Shown here: positions 34,310 to 46,019 of the stretch, piece by piece
How the letters are laid out: every line of letters begins with the position of its first letter
Numbering within the stretch: the first letter of the stretch is position 1
Assembly (NCBI GenBank): GCA_904066235.2
Contig: CAJFCV020000006.1
Coordinates: 1,674,001 to 1,738,000 of the forward strand
Reading direction: 5' to 3'
DNA from: Bursaphelenchus xylophilus
Lineage: Eukaryota; Nematoda; Chromadorea; Rhabditida; Aphelenchoididae
Length of the DNA: 64,000 nucleotides
The notes under the pieces: generated by a model
What the model was told of the DNA's origin: nothing
Database searches by the model: none
Seen by the model: only the letters and a program-made list of their open reading frames with translations
Made by a program: the position numbers and the translations under genes

Positions 34310-35335
34310 TACTCACATCAATAATATCTAGATAAAAGTGACGGAAATTCGTTTCTTGCCGCAGATTTTGTTCTTGTATTTTTTACAATAACTCATAATA
34401 AGGAAAACTAACGTTAGCAATAGCTAAAATTACAAAAAATTCACATATTGCAAGCCTCCGCCGAGCGTCCGCCGACCATCCAACGGCTTTCCCAGACCCA
34501 TAGCCTCTTCCTACAACCTGTTTTTTTGGTATCCACCTGCCCTACTCTTCGTACCGATCGAATTTCTGTTGACCCGAACTATCGAAAAGTCGGGGTTAAA
34601 ATTTTTTTCATAGCCAAATTCACTCTGTTTTCTATGTGTGCGTGAAAAAAACTGCCTGTGTCAGAACGAAACATCCCAAGGGGCCCAAGGGGGTTTTAAT
34701 CAAGGCTTTTATAATTATTGTTCCGTACTTTTGTTGGCCACAAACTACTACGAAATAAGTTGATCCCGACAACACCGCTCAACTTTTATGGGGGGAACGG
34801 AAGTTATTATTCTCTCCTTTTTAGTGGCTCTATGACCTAATAGCGAGCCCTGAACGGACCCGCTTACCTACATGGATCCCCAAGCCAAGGGGACCTATAT
34901 ATGTCAAACCTTATTCTTCCCGCTGAAGGGCGCTACTGTTTGTTTTTTTTTCGGGGTACCCCATAAGCCTTGTGTATTTTCGGGGTTGTGATTTCAAGCC
35001 TCATTATTAACGGACCTAAATGACTGTTCCCCTTAATGTTGGGTACTACTGAAGCCGTAATCTCTGATACCTCTAAACGGCATATAACTGCAAAACTAAC
35101 GGCGAGCCCTCCGGGCAGATAATGAACTCTATTTAATATCATCCACTTCTGAGGCTATCCGCAAAAACAATCCCGTCTTCTGGTTGGCGCTCTTTTATCC
35201 TTACAATTACGATTTTTTAATACGTCTACTGAGTACACTGTTTTAAAAAAGCTATGTCTTGAATCAATACGTACAACGCTATTCTTCAGACTTTTTGTAT
35301 CAGGCGTCATGATGAATAATATTTATATCATTATG
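34310..35335. other. No gene seen
   Basis: Contains a short GC-rich block at 34448-34505 (CCTCCGCCGAGCGTCCGCCG) that recurs near 30065, 54275 and 61430. The rest shows no exon, TIR or RNA gene. Confidence 0.45.
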
Positions 35336-35339
35336 TACA

Positions 35340-35585
35340 AGACCAGATCCAGTGGGAAAAAACGTACCATTCTGCATCCGGGAAGTATCAAAAATGTGGC
35401 AAAATGCTTCCCCCTCAAAGTGAAAGACTTTGTTTTGAAGGGCGCGCCTTTTTTCCTCCCAAAAAGAGCGGGCGCGCTTTTGAAATTGGAGTTTTTTTGC
35501 TTAGAGAGGGAGGTATTTTGCCACATTTTTTGATACTTCCCAGATGCAAAATGGTACGTTTTTTGCCACTGGATCAGGTCGGATT
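35340..35585. mobile_element. MITE family A copy 10
   Basis: Decayed at the left end (GACCAGATCCAGTGGG) but with the full hairpin otherwise. It lies 5 bp from the next TIR element. Confidence 0.85.
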
Positions 35586-35591
35586 GTAGTA

Positions 35592-36287
35592 CAGGGTGCG
35601 GCAATTTTTCGGCCGGATTTGAATTGGCTATAACTTTTTTAGTTTTTATCCGAATGTTAAAATTCTTTTTTTCCCTGAATCCTCAGGCAACCCCATTTTG
35701 TTTAATACCAAATATGTTATATTTACAGGGACCTAGTTCATAGTTATTGGCATTTCGTTCGTTTTCTCTGCTTTTTCGGCGTGTGTGAAAATCGCCAGAA
35801 AAAATGACTTTTTTTAAGAATTTTGTCGTAAAAAGTTTCATGCCTGTTCATGCCATCGAGGATACCGTTTCCACAAAAAATCAGCTATCTCCGCACAAAA
35901 CTAGCGAAGATATAGCCAAAAAGCTTTTCTGTGTGACCACTCATGTGCCCTCCTGACCGCAAAGAATCGTTGAATATCTTGGCCGCCCCTGAAAGGCGCG
36001 GGCTGAAACTTTCAGGAATTGATGTGTGGCCTATGTCCGACCCATGTGCAAAATTTAAAGAAAATCTGAGAGTCGCACTAGGGGTAATTCCATTGACAGC
36101 TATGAAAATTAGAGCTTTTTCTTTGTCTCGAATTTTTACTGTAGTCTAATGAACGGGTATAACATATTTGGTATTAAACAAAATGGGGTTGTCTGTGGAT
36201 TCAGGGAAAAAAAGAATTTTAACATTTGCCCAAAAACTAAAAAAGTTATGGCCAATTAAAATCCGGCCGAAAAATTGCCGCACCCTG
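35592..36287. mobile_element. Non-autonomous TIR element E (696 bp)
   Basis: TIRs CAGGGTGCGGCAATTTTTCG and reverse complement at the right, extending over 130 bp as inverted arms (AAAATGGGGTTGCCTGAGG versus the complement). TA duplications flank it. The interior shares blocks with 28740-29110. No ORF of transposase type is seen. Confidence 0.9.
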
Positions 36288-36378
36288 TAATTTATGTACT
36301 CGGCAGGCCCGAAAGTCCTAAAATTTTTTCGCAAAGTGCGAACAAAAAGCTCACCATGCAGTTTTATCGCGCAACACA

Positions 36379-36577
36379 CAGTGAGGGACCGGATCCAGTG
36401 GCAAAAAACGTCCCATTTTGCATCCCGGAGGGCCCAAAATCTCTCCAAGCCCTTCCCTTCTCCAAGCTAAAAAAACCCCGTTTTGAAGAGCACGCCTTGA
36501 AGGAAAGGGTTTGGAGACGTTTTGGTCCCTGCCGGGATGCAAAATTGGACGTTTTTTGCCATTGGATCAGGTCCCTG
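36379..36577. mobile_element. MITE family A copy 11, diverged subfamily
   Basis: The ends are conserved (CAGTGAGGGACCGGATCCAG; right GGATCAGGTCCCTG) but the hairpin interior (GAGGGCCCAAAATCTCTCC) is distinct from the other copies. Confidence 0.82.
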
Positions 36578-37139
36578 TAAGCTTTGATTGCCCGTTGCGA
36601 AGGAATTCATTTTGCTCTGTGCGCGATCGGTGTACACCCTGCATTTTACTCATAGCCGTGCGACAAGTTTTTCGCGTGGCAGCGCACCGGGCAAAACTCT
36701 CAAAGGCTTTTTGGCCCGCTTAGTGCACAAATCACGCTAAGAATTTAGTCATAACTTTGTACTTGCGGCATTGCCCTAGACAACGGCTAAGGAAAGTGAC
36801 CCCGCTCACGTGAGCGTGGTAACCGCACTCTCGCTCTGACTGGCCGGATTCCCATCGCCGCTTCCGTCCAATGGCTCGTAAGGTGTTTTCTGCCATAGAC
36901 GAGAACAATAAAACGAGATTAAAAAGTGTGGTATTGATTATGTTATAGAGTATTCTTTAATTTAGATTCATAATACAATCTCTAAACTTCGGTGAAACCA
37001 ATTTTAGTTCGTATAAACTAGAGTTTCAACCAATAATGGTAATGATATTTGAATGACTTATTTGCCATTCTGTGCCAGAAAAATTAGTTACAAATGAGAT
37101 AATTTGCAACATTGGTGGAAAAACGCGTTTTTCCTCTTG
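36578..37139. other. No gene seen
   Basis: Intergenic. A GC-richer stretch at 36590-36890 has palindromic GCTCACGTGAGC, an E-box-containing palindrome, at 36804. No exon model is supported. Confidence 0.4.
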
Positions 37140-37690
37140 AGATTCTTTTTGCACGGTGCAAAATTATAGGCTTCTTGTAACTAAAAATTTGCACTGTGCA
37201 AAATTACAGGCTTTTTTCAATTATAAAACTGCACTGTGCAAAATTATAGGCTTTTTTAAATTATAAAACTGCACTGTGCGAAAGCGTAGGCTTTTTTCAA
37301 TTGAAAATTTTCACTGTGCAAAAAGCATAAGCTCTTTTTTTAATTGACAATTTTCGCTGTGCCAAATTACAGGCTTTTTTTCAATTAAAAATTTGCACTG
37401 TGCAAAATCATAGGCTTCTTTTAACTAAAAATTTGCACTGTGCAAAAATTATAGGCTTTTTTCAACTAAAAAATTGCACTGTGCAGAATCACAAGCTTTT
37501 TTTAACTGAAAATTTGCACTATGCAAAAAGCATTAGTTTTTTTCAATTGAAAATTTTCACTGTGCAAAATTACAGGCTTTTTTCAACAAAAACTTTGCAC
37601 TGTGCAAAATCATAGGCTTTTTTAACTACCAATTTGCACTGTGCAAACTCATAAGCTTTTTTCAACTAAAAATTTGCGCTGTGCGGAAAT
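37140..37690 (+). repeat. TGCACWGTGCA array, forward, about 14 units
   Basis: A long regular run with period about 40 bp. The palindrome tolerates single changes while the TAGGCTTTTTTCAACTA spacer block stays recognisable. It includes variants with one arm mutated (TTCACTGTGCA). Confidence 0.92.
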
Positions 37691-39104
37691 TTTGTTCAAT
37701 AAAATTTATGCCTCTGTTTTTTTCAATTATCTTTGCTTTTTTCGCCTTTATTTTATGGCTCTTACGTATTAATAATATCGATTTTTTTACGAACTTTCGA
37801 TGCCCATTATTTTATTTCATTGACATTCGTATATCCACTCACTGAGATGTGATAAGCTCAGCATTCGAACAACATTTGCACGCAATACAACGATTTAAAA
37901 TATGTATTCTATCGTTGGGCAAAGACTACAGTGTTCGGTACGAGAAAACATGCACTATTCGTTTCGTGTCCAGAGTCAATGAAAAACAAGGGCCATAAAA
38001 ATTGTTGAACTCTTTCAACCCTTGAGAATCTTAGGGCAAAGCATAATAATATCGGAAATACGTCAAGTTGGACCTTTTTTACCATTAAAAAATAATCGAA
38101 TTTTTTGGTCGAAAAATGAGGAAAATTTGGATTTTTTTTTCAAAATGAAAAAATCATAGCTTGTTTCAAGTGAAGCAGCACATTTTTCTACCGAAAATTT
38201 CTGAAAAAAGAAAGCTTTTCCCACCAGCATTCGAAAAGAAACGGCCAAAAGAAACGAGTTTCTCTGACCGTCTCTCCTCATTCTCCATAGTCTCTCATTA
38301 CATTGTTGAATATCTCGGCTGTTACTGCAAAATGTGAGCTGAATTTTTTTTGGGATTGAAATGTGGCCAAATTAAAATATTTTTTTTTCAAAATTTTTAG
38401 AAAATCGTAATGTGAAAATCGAGATTTTTTGTCAAAAAAGTGCAGTTTTTTATCAAAAAATCTTTTTTTTTAGAAGTGGGAAATTGCGATAAAGATTAGT
38501 CCTACTCTTTCTAGCATTTTCTTGGCCAAATTTTTTGTTTCTGCACAACGCGATTTAAATTTTTTTTATTTTTGAAAAATTAAAATTTTTTTTTTCAAAC
38601 AATCGATCTTTTTGGGATTTCTAGCATTTTTTGGCCAAAACTTTTTGTTTCTGCACAACGCGATTTCAAATTTTTTTAAATTTTCAAAAAATAAAAAAAA
38701 AAATTTTTCAGAAAATCGATTTTTTCAATTTTCATCATCGTTTTTTTGTCTAAATGTTTTACTGACCCCAATTTTGCTATTTTTTTGCACTTTTTTTAAC
38801 ATGTATATCACCATTTCCCTCGTAGCTTCACCTGTTGTACCATTTCCCCCCAACTTCCTTATGACCCCGACCTTTATTTACGTTTTGTCGCATTCCAACT
38901 AGCAATCGAGAAAACAATAATCTTGGCTGTTTATAAGGCTCAGCGCCGCAGTTAAATCCCATTAAGCGAGGCAGTAAAAAGAGTGTTGTTCCGTTATTTT
39001 CGGGTCAACGTCGGACGGTAAAACAAGGCTGTGGTGTGGAAATCAAAGTTACCGTATCTTTTTGAGTCAAATATGTTATTTTTTGGGGTATTTCAATTTT
39101 TTGA
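37691..39104. other. No gene seen; very AT-rich
   Basis: Extremely T/A-rich with long homopolymers. It includes a local duplication around 38520-38720 (GCATTTTTTGGCCAAAACTT and TTTCTGCACAACGCGATTT repeated). No exon is seen. Confidence 0.5.
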
Positions 39105-39325
39105 AAATTTTGCACAGTGCGAAAATCTAGGCTTTTTTCAATTATAAAACTGCACAGTGCGAAAGCATACGCTTTTTTCAATTAGAAAATTGCACTGTGC
39201 AAAAATTTAGGCTTTTTTCAATTAGAAAATTGCACTGTGCGAAAACATAGGCTTTTTTCAACTAGAAAATTGCACTGTGCAAAAACGTAGGCTTTTTTAA
39301 ACTATGAAATTGCACTGTGCAATAC
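39105..39325 (+). repeat. TGCACWGTGCA array, forward, upstream of globin
   Basis: Six regular units ending about 140 bp before the globin start codon. Confidence 0.92.
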
Positions 39326-39465
39326 AATTTTTTTTTGATTTTTTTATATCGCGATGTGCTGAAATAATTTTTTAATCATACATTATTACTCCGTATTTTA
39401 CAACACCGCCGCGCTAAATTTTTTTAAAGTTTTTTTCTAAAAAAATCTTTTTTCAGTCTCCAAAA

Positions 39466-42400
39466 ATGGGCCTTTGTTGCTCGATGTATGTGGAGCAGAT
39501 GGCTCTGATCCGAAAACGCCACATGGAAACGAGAAATGAAATCAAAAAAGCGTGAGTTACTTTTCAAAAAAAAAAGTTTTTTCGCACTGTGCACTTTACT
39601 CTCTTGTTTTTGTCGCACCGTGTAATGAATTTTTGACAATGCGATAAATTGCACTGTGCAGTTTATCGGGGGTGAGCGATGACCGCACTGTGCGATTTTT
39701 TTGAAGTCAAAAATTTCTTTTTTTTTTGGCGTCGCACCGTGCAGTCATTTAGAAAATTGCACTGTGCAAAAATCTTTTTCCGAAAAAACTGCACTGTGCG
39801 GAGAGCCAAGCTTTTTTAGCTTATAAAACTGCACTGTGCAAAAAAAATTTTTTTGCAAAAACTGCACTGTGCAAAATTTTCGTTTGAAGACTGCACTGTG
39901 CAAAGTTTTTTTTTTGAAATTGCACAGTGCCGACAGCTAAGCTTTTTTAGCTTATAAAACTGCACTGTGCAAAAAAATTTTCAAGAACTGCACTGTGCAA
40001 TAAAAAATTTGTTTCAAAAACTGCACTGTGCAAAAAAAAATTTTTTTTGAAATTGCACAGTGCGGACAGCTAAGCTTTTTTAGCTTATAAAACTGCACTG
40101 TGCAATAAAAATTTTTTTCAAAAACTGCACTGTGCAAAAAAAATTTTTTGAAAAACTGCACTGTGCAAAAAAAATTTTTTGAAAAACTGCACTGTGCAAA
40201 AAAAATTTTTTGAAAAACTGCACTGTGCAAAAAAAATTTTTGAAAAACTGCACTGTGCAAAAAAAATTTTTTGAAAAACTGCACTGTGCAAAAAAAATTT
40301 TTTGAAAAACTGCACTGTGCAAAAAAACTATTTTAAAAGTTCACAATGTGGTCAAAAAATGACCCAAAAACGAGCTTTTCCGGTCCCAAGAGACTTTGAA
40401 TTTGACGTCGTCGGCAAAACTACACCGTCGAAAATTATAATCTGCTATGAGTTTGATTTGATTACTTTTTTCCACTCAAAAACTAGTAAATCTTATATTT
40501 GGAAAGGAAAAAAATCCCGGTAATTCGGAGGAATTGGATTATTTTGGTCGTAGGACGAGGCTATTTACCTATTCATGCCAGCATTTTTGTGACGCCCGGT
40601 GCTTACGGTGGGATTTTTGGAAAATACGAGATTTGGGAGATTTTTTAAGTGAAAAATCGCGTTAAATAGGCAAAAACTGGAGGATTGCTTGAATAAATTT
40701 TATGGGAATTTGTCTAATAAGGATTCACAGAGAATTTTTCGGCTTCAAAATGAGGAAAATAATTGAAAATTTGAGGAAAATGGGGTTTTTCACCTTATTT
40801 TATTGAAAAATTGAAGAAAAATTTGAAAAATGACTTTTTTCCAAGAAAAAATTGGGGTAAATGTAAAGCTAAAATAATTTTGAAAGTCTCTGCTTTATTT
40901 TACACTAAAATCCAGCTCTTATTTTTTTAAAAATTCACTCATTTTCACCTCAATTTACCTGATTTCCCCTCCTTTTTCAGACCAATTGAGATGTCAGAGC
41001 CAAATTTCGACCCCGATCGCCTCAATCTGACCGAAGCGCATCGACAAGCGATGAAAGCTTGCTGGGTGAATGTCATCTCGGTGGAGCGACGAGACATCTT
41101 CCACAAAACGATGCTATTTTGCATAGAAGCGTCGCCAAAATTGAACGAAATCATCGCCATGAATCGGTACTGCTACAGAGACCTCACACGATGGCCGAAG
41201 TTGAATGAAATGTGGTAAGGGAATTTTGAAAAGTGATTCTGCGTTTTGAAAATTCAAAAAAACACAATTTTTTTTTTTTTTGAAAAATTCGCACTGTGCA
41301 AAATTTTAGTTTAAAAAAGCCTAGATTTTTGCACTGTGCAATTTTTTAGTTCTAAAAAACTTGTAATTCTGCACTGTGCAGAAATTCTAAATTTTTGAAA
41401 AAAAAATTTTTTTTTGCACTGTGCAATTTCATAGTTGAAAAAAGCCTATATTATTGCACAGTGCAATTTTCTAATTGGAAAAAGTTTATAGATTTGCACT
41501 GTGCAATTTTGTAGTTGAAAAAAAGCCTTGATTTTTGCAACGTGCAGATTTTTAGTTGTAAAAAGCTTGTAATTCTGCACTGTGCAGAAATTCTAAATTT
41601 TTGTAAAAAAAATAAAAAAATTTTTTTTGCACTGTGCGATTTCATAGTTGAAAAAAGCCTAAATTTTTGCACAGTGCAATTTTCTAGTTGAAAAAAGCCT
41701 AGATTTTTGCACCGTGCAGATTTTTAGTTGTAAAAAGCTTGTAATTCTGCACTGTGCAGAAATTCTAAATTTTTGAAAAAAAAAAATTAAAAAAAATTTT
41801 TTGCACTGTTCGATTTTCTAGTTGAAAAAAGCCTATAGTTTTGCACTGTGCAATTTTGTAGTTGAAAAAAGCCTAGATTTTTGCACCGTGCAGATTTTTA
41901 GTTGAAAAAAGCCTAGATTTTTGCACTGTGCAGGTTTTTAGTTGTAAAAAGCTTGTAATTCTTCGCTGTGCAGAAATTTTATATTTTTGAAAAAAAAATT
42001 AAAAAACGAATTTTTTGCACAGTGCAAACTGTTAGTTTAAAAAAGCCTATAGCTTTGCACCGTGCAGACTTTTAGTTGTAAAAAGCTTATAACTTTGCAC
42101 AGTGCAAAAAAATTTTTCGCCATAAATTTTGTTATTTTTCAGCACAAAAAAGTACGAGTTCTTCGAGAAACTGATTGTGCAAACAGACCTCAGCGAAGAC
42201 GTGGTTCAGAAAGCGGTCGACTGCAGTGGGCGAATGCACGCCTCCTACTCGAAATACGGAATGAAACCTCATTTTTTGGACATTTTCCAGCAGCAATTCA
42301 TTGGGCTGTTGTTCCGTCTGAAGGAGCACGAGAGCTACGACCGAGAAACAATGCTGCAAGGCTACACATTGCTGTTGACGTACATGATTGAGCGGATGAA

Positions 42401-42479
42401 CGTGACCTACGCCGAAGCCATTCAACAGATGCGGACGAAAGAGGAGAAAGAGCCCAAGGAAGAGCAGGAACAGTATTGA
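39466..42479 (+). CDS. Nematode globin with acylated N-terminus
   Basis: Three exons (39466-39551, 40981-41214, 42143-42479) join in phase to 218 residues. A TTTTTTCAG acceptor 9 bp before the ATG suggests trans-splicing or an upstream non-coding exon. The N-terminus MGLCC carries Gly2 (myristoylation) and Cys4/5 (palmitoylation), predicting membrane anchoring as in some other metazoan globins. The globin fold runs from about residue 42: [16 protein letters not shown] (helix A), the [12 protein letters not shown] segment (B to D), and [20 protein letters not shown] (E/F region) with H139 the likely haem-proximal His. [14 protein letters not shown] and [18 protein letters not shown] correspond to helices G and H. 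A charged tail ([12 protein letters not shown]) follows. It is likely a redox or O2-sensing neuronal-type globin rather than an O2 carrier. Both introns are filled with TGCACWGTGCA arrays. AATAAA is at 42581. Confidence 0.9.
39585..40330 (+). repeat. Dense compressed TGCACWGTGCA array in globin intron 1
   Basis: About 20 palindromes. From 40090 on the unit collapses to about 32 bp (AAACTGCACTGTGCAAAAAA plus T-run) with near-identical copies, indicating recent local expansion. Three copies of a variant spacer AAGCTTTTTTAGCTTATAAA occur at 39807, 39938 and 40070. Confidence 0.92.
41285..42115 (-). repeat. TGCACWGTGCA array in globin intron 2, reverse
   Basis: About 20 units in the TAGTTGAAAAAAGCCTA orientation. 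It has a higher-order repeat of about 200-210 bp: the block ending GCTTGTAATTCTGCACTGTG recurs near 41360, 41570 and 41740, with a diverged copy near 41950. Confidence 0.92.
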
Positions 42480-42639
42480 AATGACGTTAGAATCTGAAAA
42501 ATCTCCAACTTGAAAGCGATATGTACAGTAATTTTCTTTGTTGTCTGACCTATCTCATCGTATGTTATTTTATTTTTTGTAATAAATTTTTATTATTTTT
42601 TTGTCATCCTAGGTTTTCACGTATTTTACATAAAAAATT

Positions 42640-43465
42640 TTTTTTTGCACAGTGCAGTTTTCTAGGCTAAAAAAGCCTAGGATTCCGCACTGTGCAATAA
42701 TATAGGCTTTTTTCAACTAAAAAATTGCACTGTGCGAAATCATAGGCTAATTTAGCCTATGTAATTGCACTGTGCGAACTTGAGAAAGTTCCTCCAAAAA
42801 ATTCAATTCCACAAAAATTGAGGACCGCCAGAGTGGGTTTTTTTCAAGGATTTCTGTCGCTTACACTTTGCTGTGAAACCATACTTTTTTCAAAAAATTG
42901 CACAGTGCAAAAATCTAGGCTTTTTTCAACTAAAAATTTGCACTGTGCAAAACCGTAGGCTTTTTTCAACTAAAAATTTGCACTGTGCAAAAAAAAAAAA
43001 TTTTTTTATTTTTTTTTCAAAAATTTAGAATTTATGCACAGTGCAGAATTACAAGTTTTTTAGAACTAAAAATTTGCACTGTGCAAAAATACAGGCTTTT
43101 TTCAACTGAAAAATCGCACAGTGCAAAAATACAGGCTTTTTTCAACTAAAAAATTGCACAGTGCAAAACCCTGAGCTTTTTTCAACTAAAAAATTGCACT
43201 GTGCAAAATGTTTGGCTTTTTGAACTATGACGTTGCTTTGTGCAAAAGCAAGAATATGGCAAATAAGACGCAAATTTGTTTTCGACACCAGTTAATTTTG
43301 TTGTACCCTACAACTTTTTTTTGAACACGCACAGTGCAAAAGTGTAGGCTTTTTTCAACTTGAGAACTGCACTGTGCAAAAACATAGGCTTTTTTCAACT
43401 AAAAAATTGCACTGTGCGAAATTTTCGTTTAAAAAAGGTTCATTTTTTTTGCACTGTGCGGTTAT
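42640..43465 (+). repeat. TGCACWGTGCA array downstream of globin
   Basis: About 15 units, mostly forward. It opens with a perfect inverted pair of spacers (TAGGCTAAAAAAGCCTA) where orientation flips. Confidence 0.9.
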
Positions 43466-43781
43466 CAAAGAGAACGTACTACAAGATTTGTTTGCCTACC
43501 AGAACTAAATATAAAAAGAACATCTATTCGAAACTTCTCACAGCAGGAATCCCCCCTCGGCTCTGTGGAATAAATATAAAGATATAAAAGAAAAATTTTC
43601 TTCGATTCTAAACAATTCTTCGGTTCCAAGGATATATGTATTATATTTTGTTTTACAGGTTTGGAATTTTTGATGTACGTACTATACACGTATTTACAGG
43701 GTCTTTCAAGAAACGTGAAGGAAAGTAGGAGGCTATAACCTTTTAGAGTGCAAACTGAGGTCGCCACGACCTTCTGAAGTA

Positions 43782-44711
43782 CAGGGTGGGCCACTCGAAA
43801 CTGACAAGTTGTTTCTTTGAATTTCTCCACGGAGACTCCGCCGATTTTTCCAAAATTTAGATTTTTCTGGAGCTGAGACCCGCCATTTTCAACCGACTTA
43901 CTTTCAAGAAAATATATTTTGAATTGACCTTTCCATGCCTTCTCAAAGTTTTGAAAAATTATTTGCAGGCCGAAACCGCTAAAACTTAGAAAATTTTTGG
44001 AATGATTTTGGAAACTTGGTCATTTTTCCGAGTTCTTGGGTGAAATTTTCTTTGTTTTACCTCGGATAGTTATCAAATATTGTTCCGAAAACAATTTTAG
44101 TTACAATCTGATTATTAATGCTTCTCTCTGAGTTATTATGCTCACCTCCTCTAACATCACAAACTTGCAGTGTCTTTGAGAGTCATGCGCAGCTAGAATT
44201 GCGTATCGTGGATATGGTTTTTAAAGTTAAAACTTCAATCAAGCCGGGTTCTGAGCTTCAAGATGCCCCACGCCTGACTCGATAACCATTGACGTCGAAT
44301 TTTTCAATCTTTTTGAAATCTTTTTTTTTTTTTTTTGAATGTTCGTGCCCTAATGGTAATACAAACAACCCTCTTGTGGCTTTCAACTTGCTTTAAACAA
44401 GTTTAAGGCGAGCACTAGCAGCTTTTACTCCACGATTTCCCCCAAAAAAACCAAAAATTTTCCAAGTCCGAGAAAGTCAATTGAAAATCATTCCAAAAAT
44501 TTTCAAAGTTTTAGCGGTTTCGGCCTGAAAATAATTTTTCAATACTTTGAGGAGGCATGGAAAGGTCAATTTAAAATATGTTTTTTTGAAATTCAGTCGG
44601 TTGAAAATGGCGGGTCTCAGCTCCAGAAAAATCTGAATTTTAGAAAAATCGGCGGAGTCTCCGCGGAGAAATTCAAAGAAACAACTTGTCAGCTTCGAGT
44701 GGCCCACCCTG
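43782..44711. mobile_element. Non-autonomous TIR element F (930 bp)
   Basis: Inverted arms of about 240 bp start CAGGGTGGGCCACTCGAAAC (left) with the reverse complement at the right, flanked by TA. The shared CAGGGTG terminus places it with mariner-like element E and the dead mariner. There is no transposase. Confidence 0.92.
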
Positions 44712-45124
44712 TAGAGGCATCTCTACCCCAAAAACCAAGTTTTTTCGGTTGAAAATGATCGAAAAATTATAGAGTTTTTCGGTTGAAAATCACCAGGAAA
44801 TGTCGGATTTTTTCGGGGGTTTCGAGAGATTTGAGGTTGAAAAAAGGGAAAGATGTTGCCAACACATTGAAAATTAAGCAAATATTCGGCTACTCTTCAT
44901 TCTGACACTTTGGCTAGCCAACCAGCTTTTGCTAGCAGTTTAAAAATTTGTTGTAATTCCTGCCCTTTGACGCCCCTTACACCCCTTTGACTAGTTTTTA
45001 TAAGACTTCACAGACATACTGGTGCCCTGGCTAGCCGATTCCAGGTCCCCCGAGCCCCCGGGCTTGATTTTGCATTGAATTTTTTTTTGAATTTGCACTA
45101 AATTTCATCAAACTTTGAGAGTTA
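44712..45124. other. No gene seen
   Basis: AT-rich intergenic spacer between element F and the next array. Confidence 0.5.
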
Positions 45125-45600
45125 TCTTTGCACACTGCACAGTGCAAAAACGTAGGCTTTTTATAGCTAGAAAATCGGACTGTGCGAAATTTTTTGAAAA
45201 AGTAAAAAAATGGATTTTTGACAAAAAAAATTTTTTTGAGCCAACAATTTTTTTTTCACTTTGCAAAAATTTAACTTTTTTTCAACTAAAATTTTTCACA
45301 GTGCAAAGCTGTAGGCTTTTTTCAACTACGAAACTGCACTGTGCAAAACCGTAGGCTTTTTTCAATTAGAAAATTGCACAGTGCAACAATTTAGGCTTTT
45401 TTCAACTATGAAATTGCACTGTGCAAAAAAAATTTTTTTATTTTTTTTTCAAAAATTCAGAATTTTTGCGCAGTGCAGAACCACAAGCCTTTTAGAACTA
45501 AAAAATTTCACGGTGCAAAAGTCTACGCTTTTTTCAATTAAAAAATTGCACAGTGCAAAACCGTAGGCTTTTTTCAACTACGAAACTGCACTGTGCAAAA
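45125..45600 (+). repeat. TGCACWGTGCA array, forward
   Basis: About ten units, partly decayed near 45180-45300. Confidence 0.9.
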
Positions 45601-46019
45601 AAATTGAATTTTCCACAAATGTCCTCAAACTACTAATCGTCAATTTTCACCACTTCCTTAAACAAAAATTTTCCCAACAATTTTTTTTATCATCTTTTTT
45701 CTTTCCTTGTAGCCAACCTTCAAAAGTTCCCAACAATGTTTTGTTCACAGTTAAAATTAGAAGGTATTTCCGCAAAGTGTTGGATTTCTTGAAACAAAAC
45801 AAAACAGAGCCTCATTTGCTCTCGCCCCGCACTGGTCAACCGATTTAATACCGCGGAAGCAAAAACTTTTTCTCCTGCGCTTCGAGCGCCGCCTATTTCG
45901 TCAGACCCGCTGCGGAATTCGAGTCATTTCCGCTGTTCCGGGGCGATCAGTTGCGCAGAAACGTGTGCTACCGTGAAGAGGATACTGTACTATTTTTTGA
46001 GGTGGACTTTCGTTGATTT

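Noticed and set aside
39952..40322. Minus-strand frames with repeated [15 protein letters not shown] peptides
   Set aside because: Translation of the TGCACWGTGCA array; period and sequence follow the DNA repeat, not a protein.
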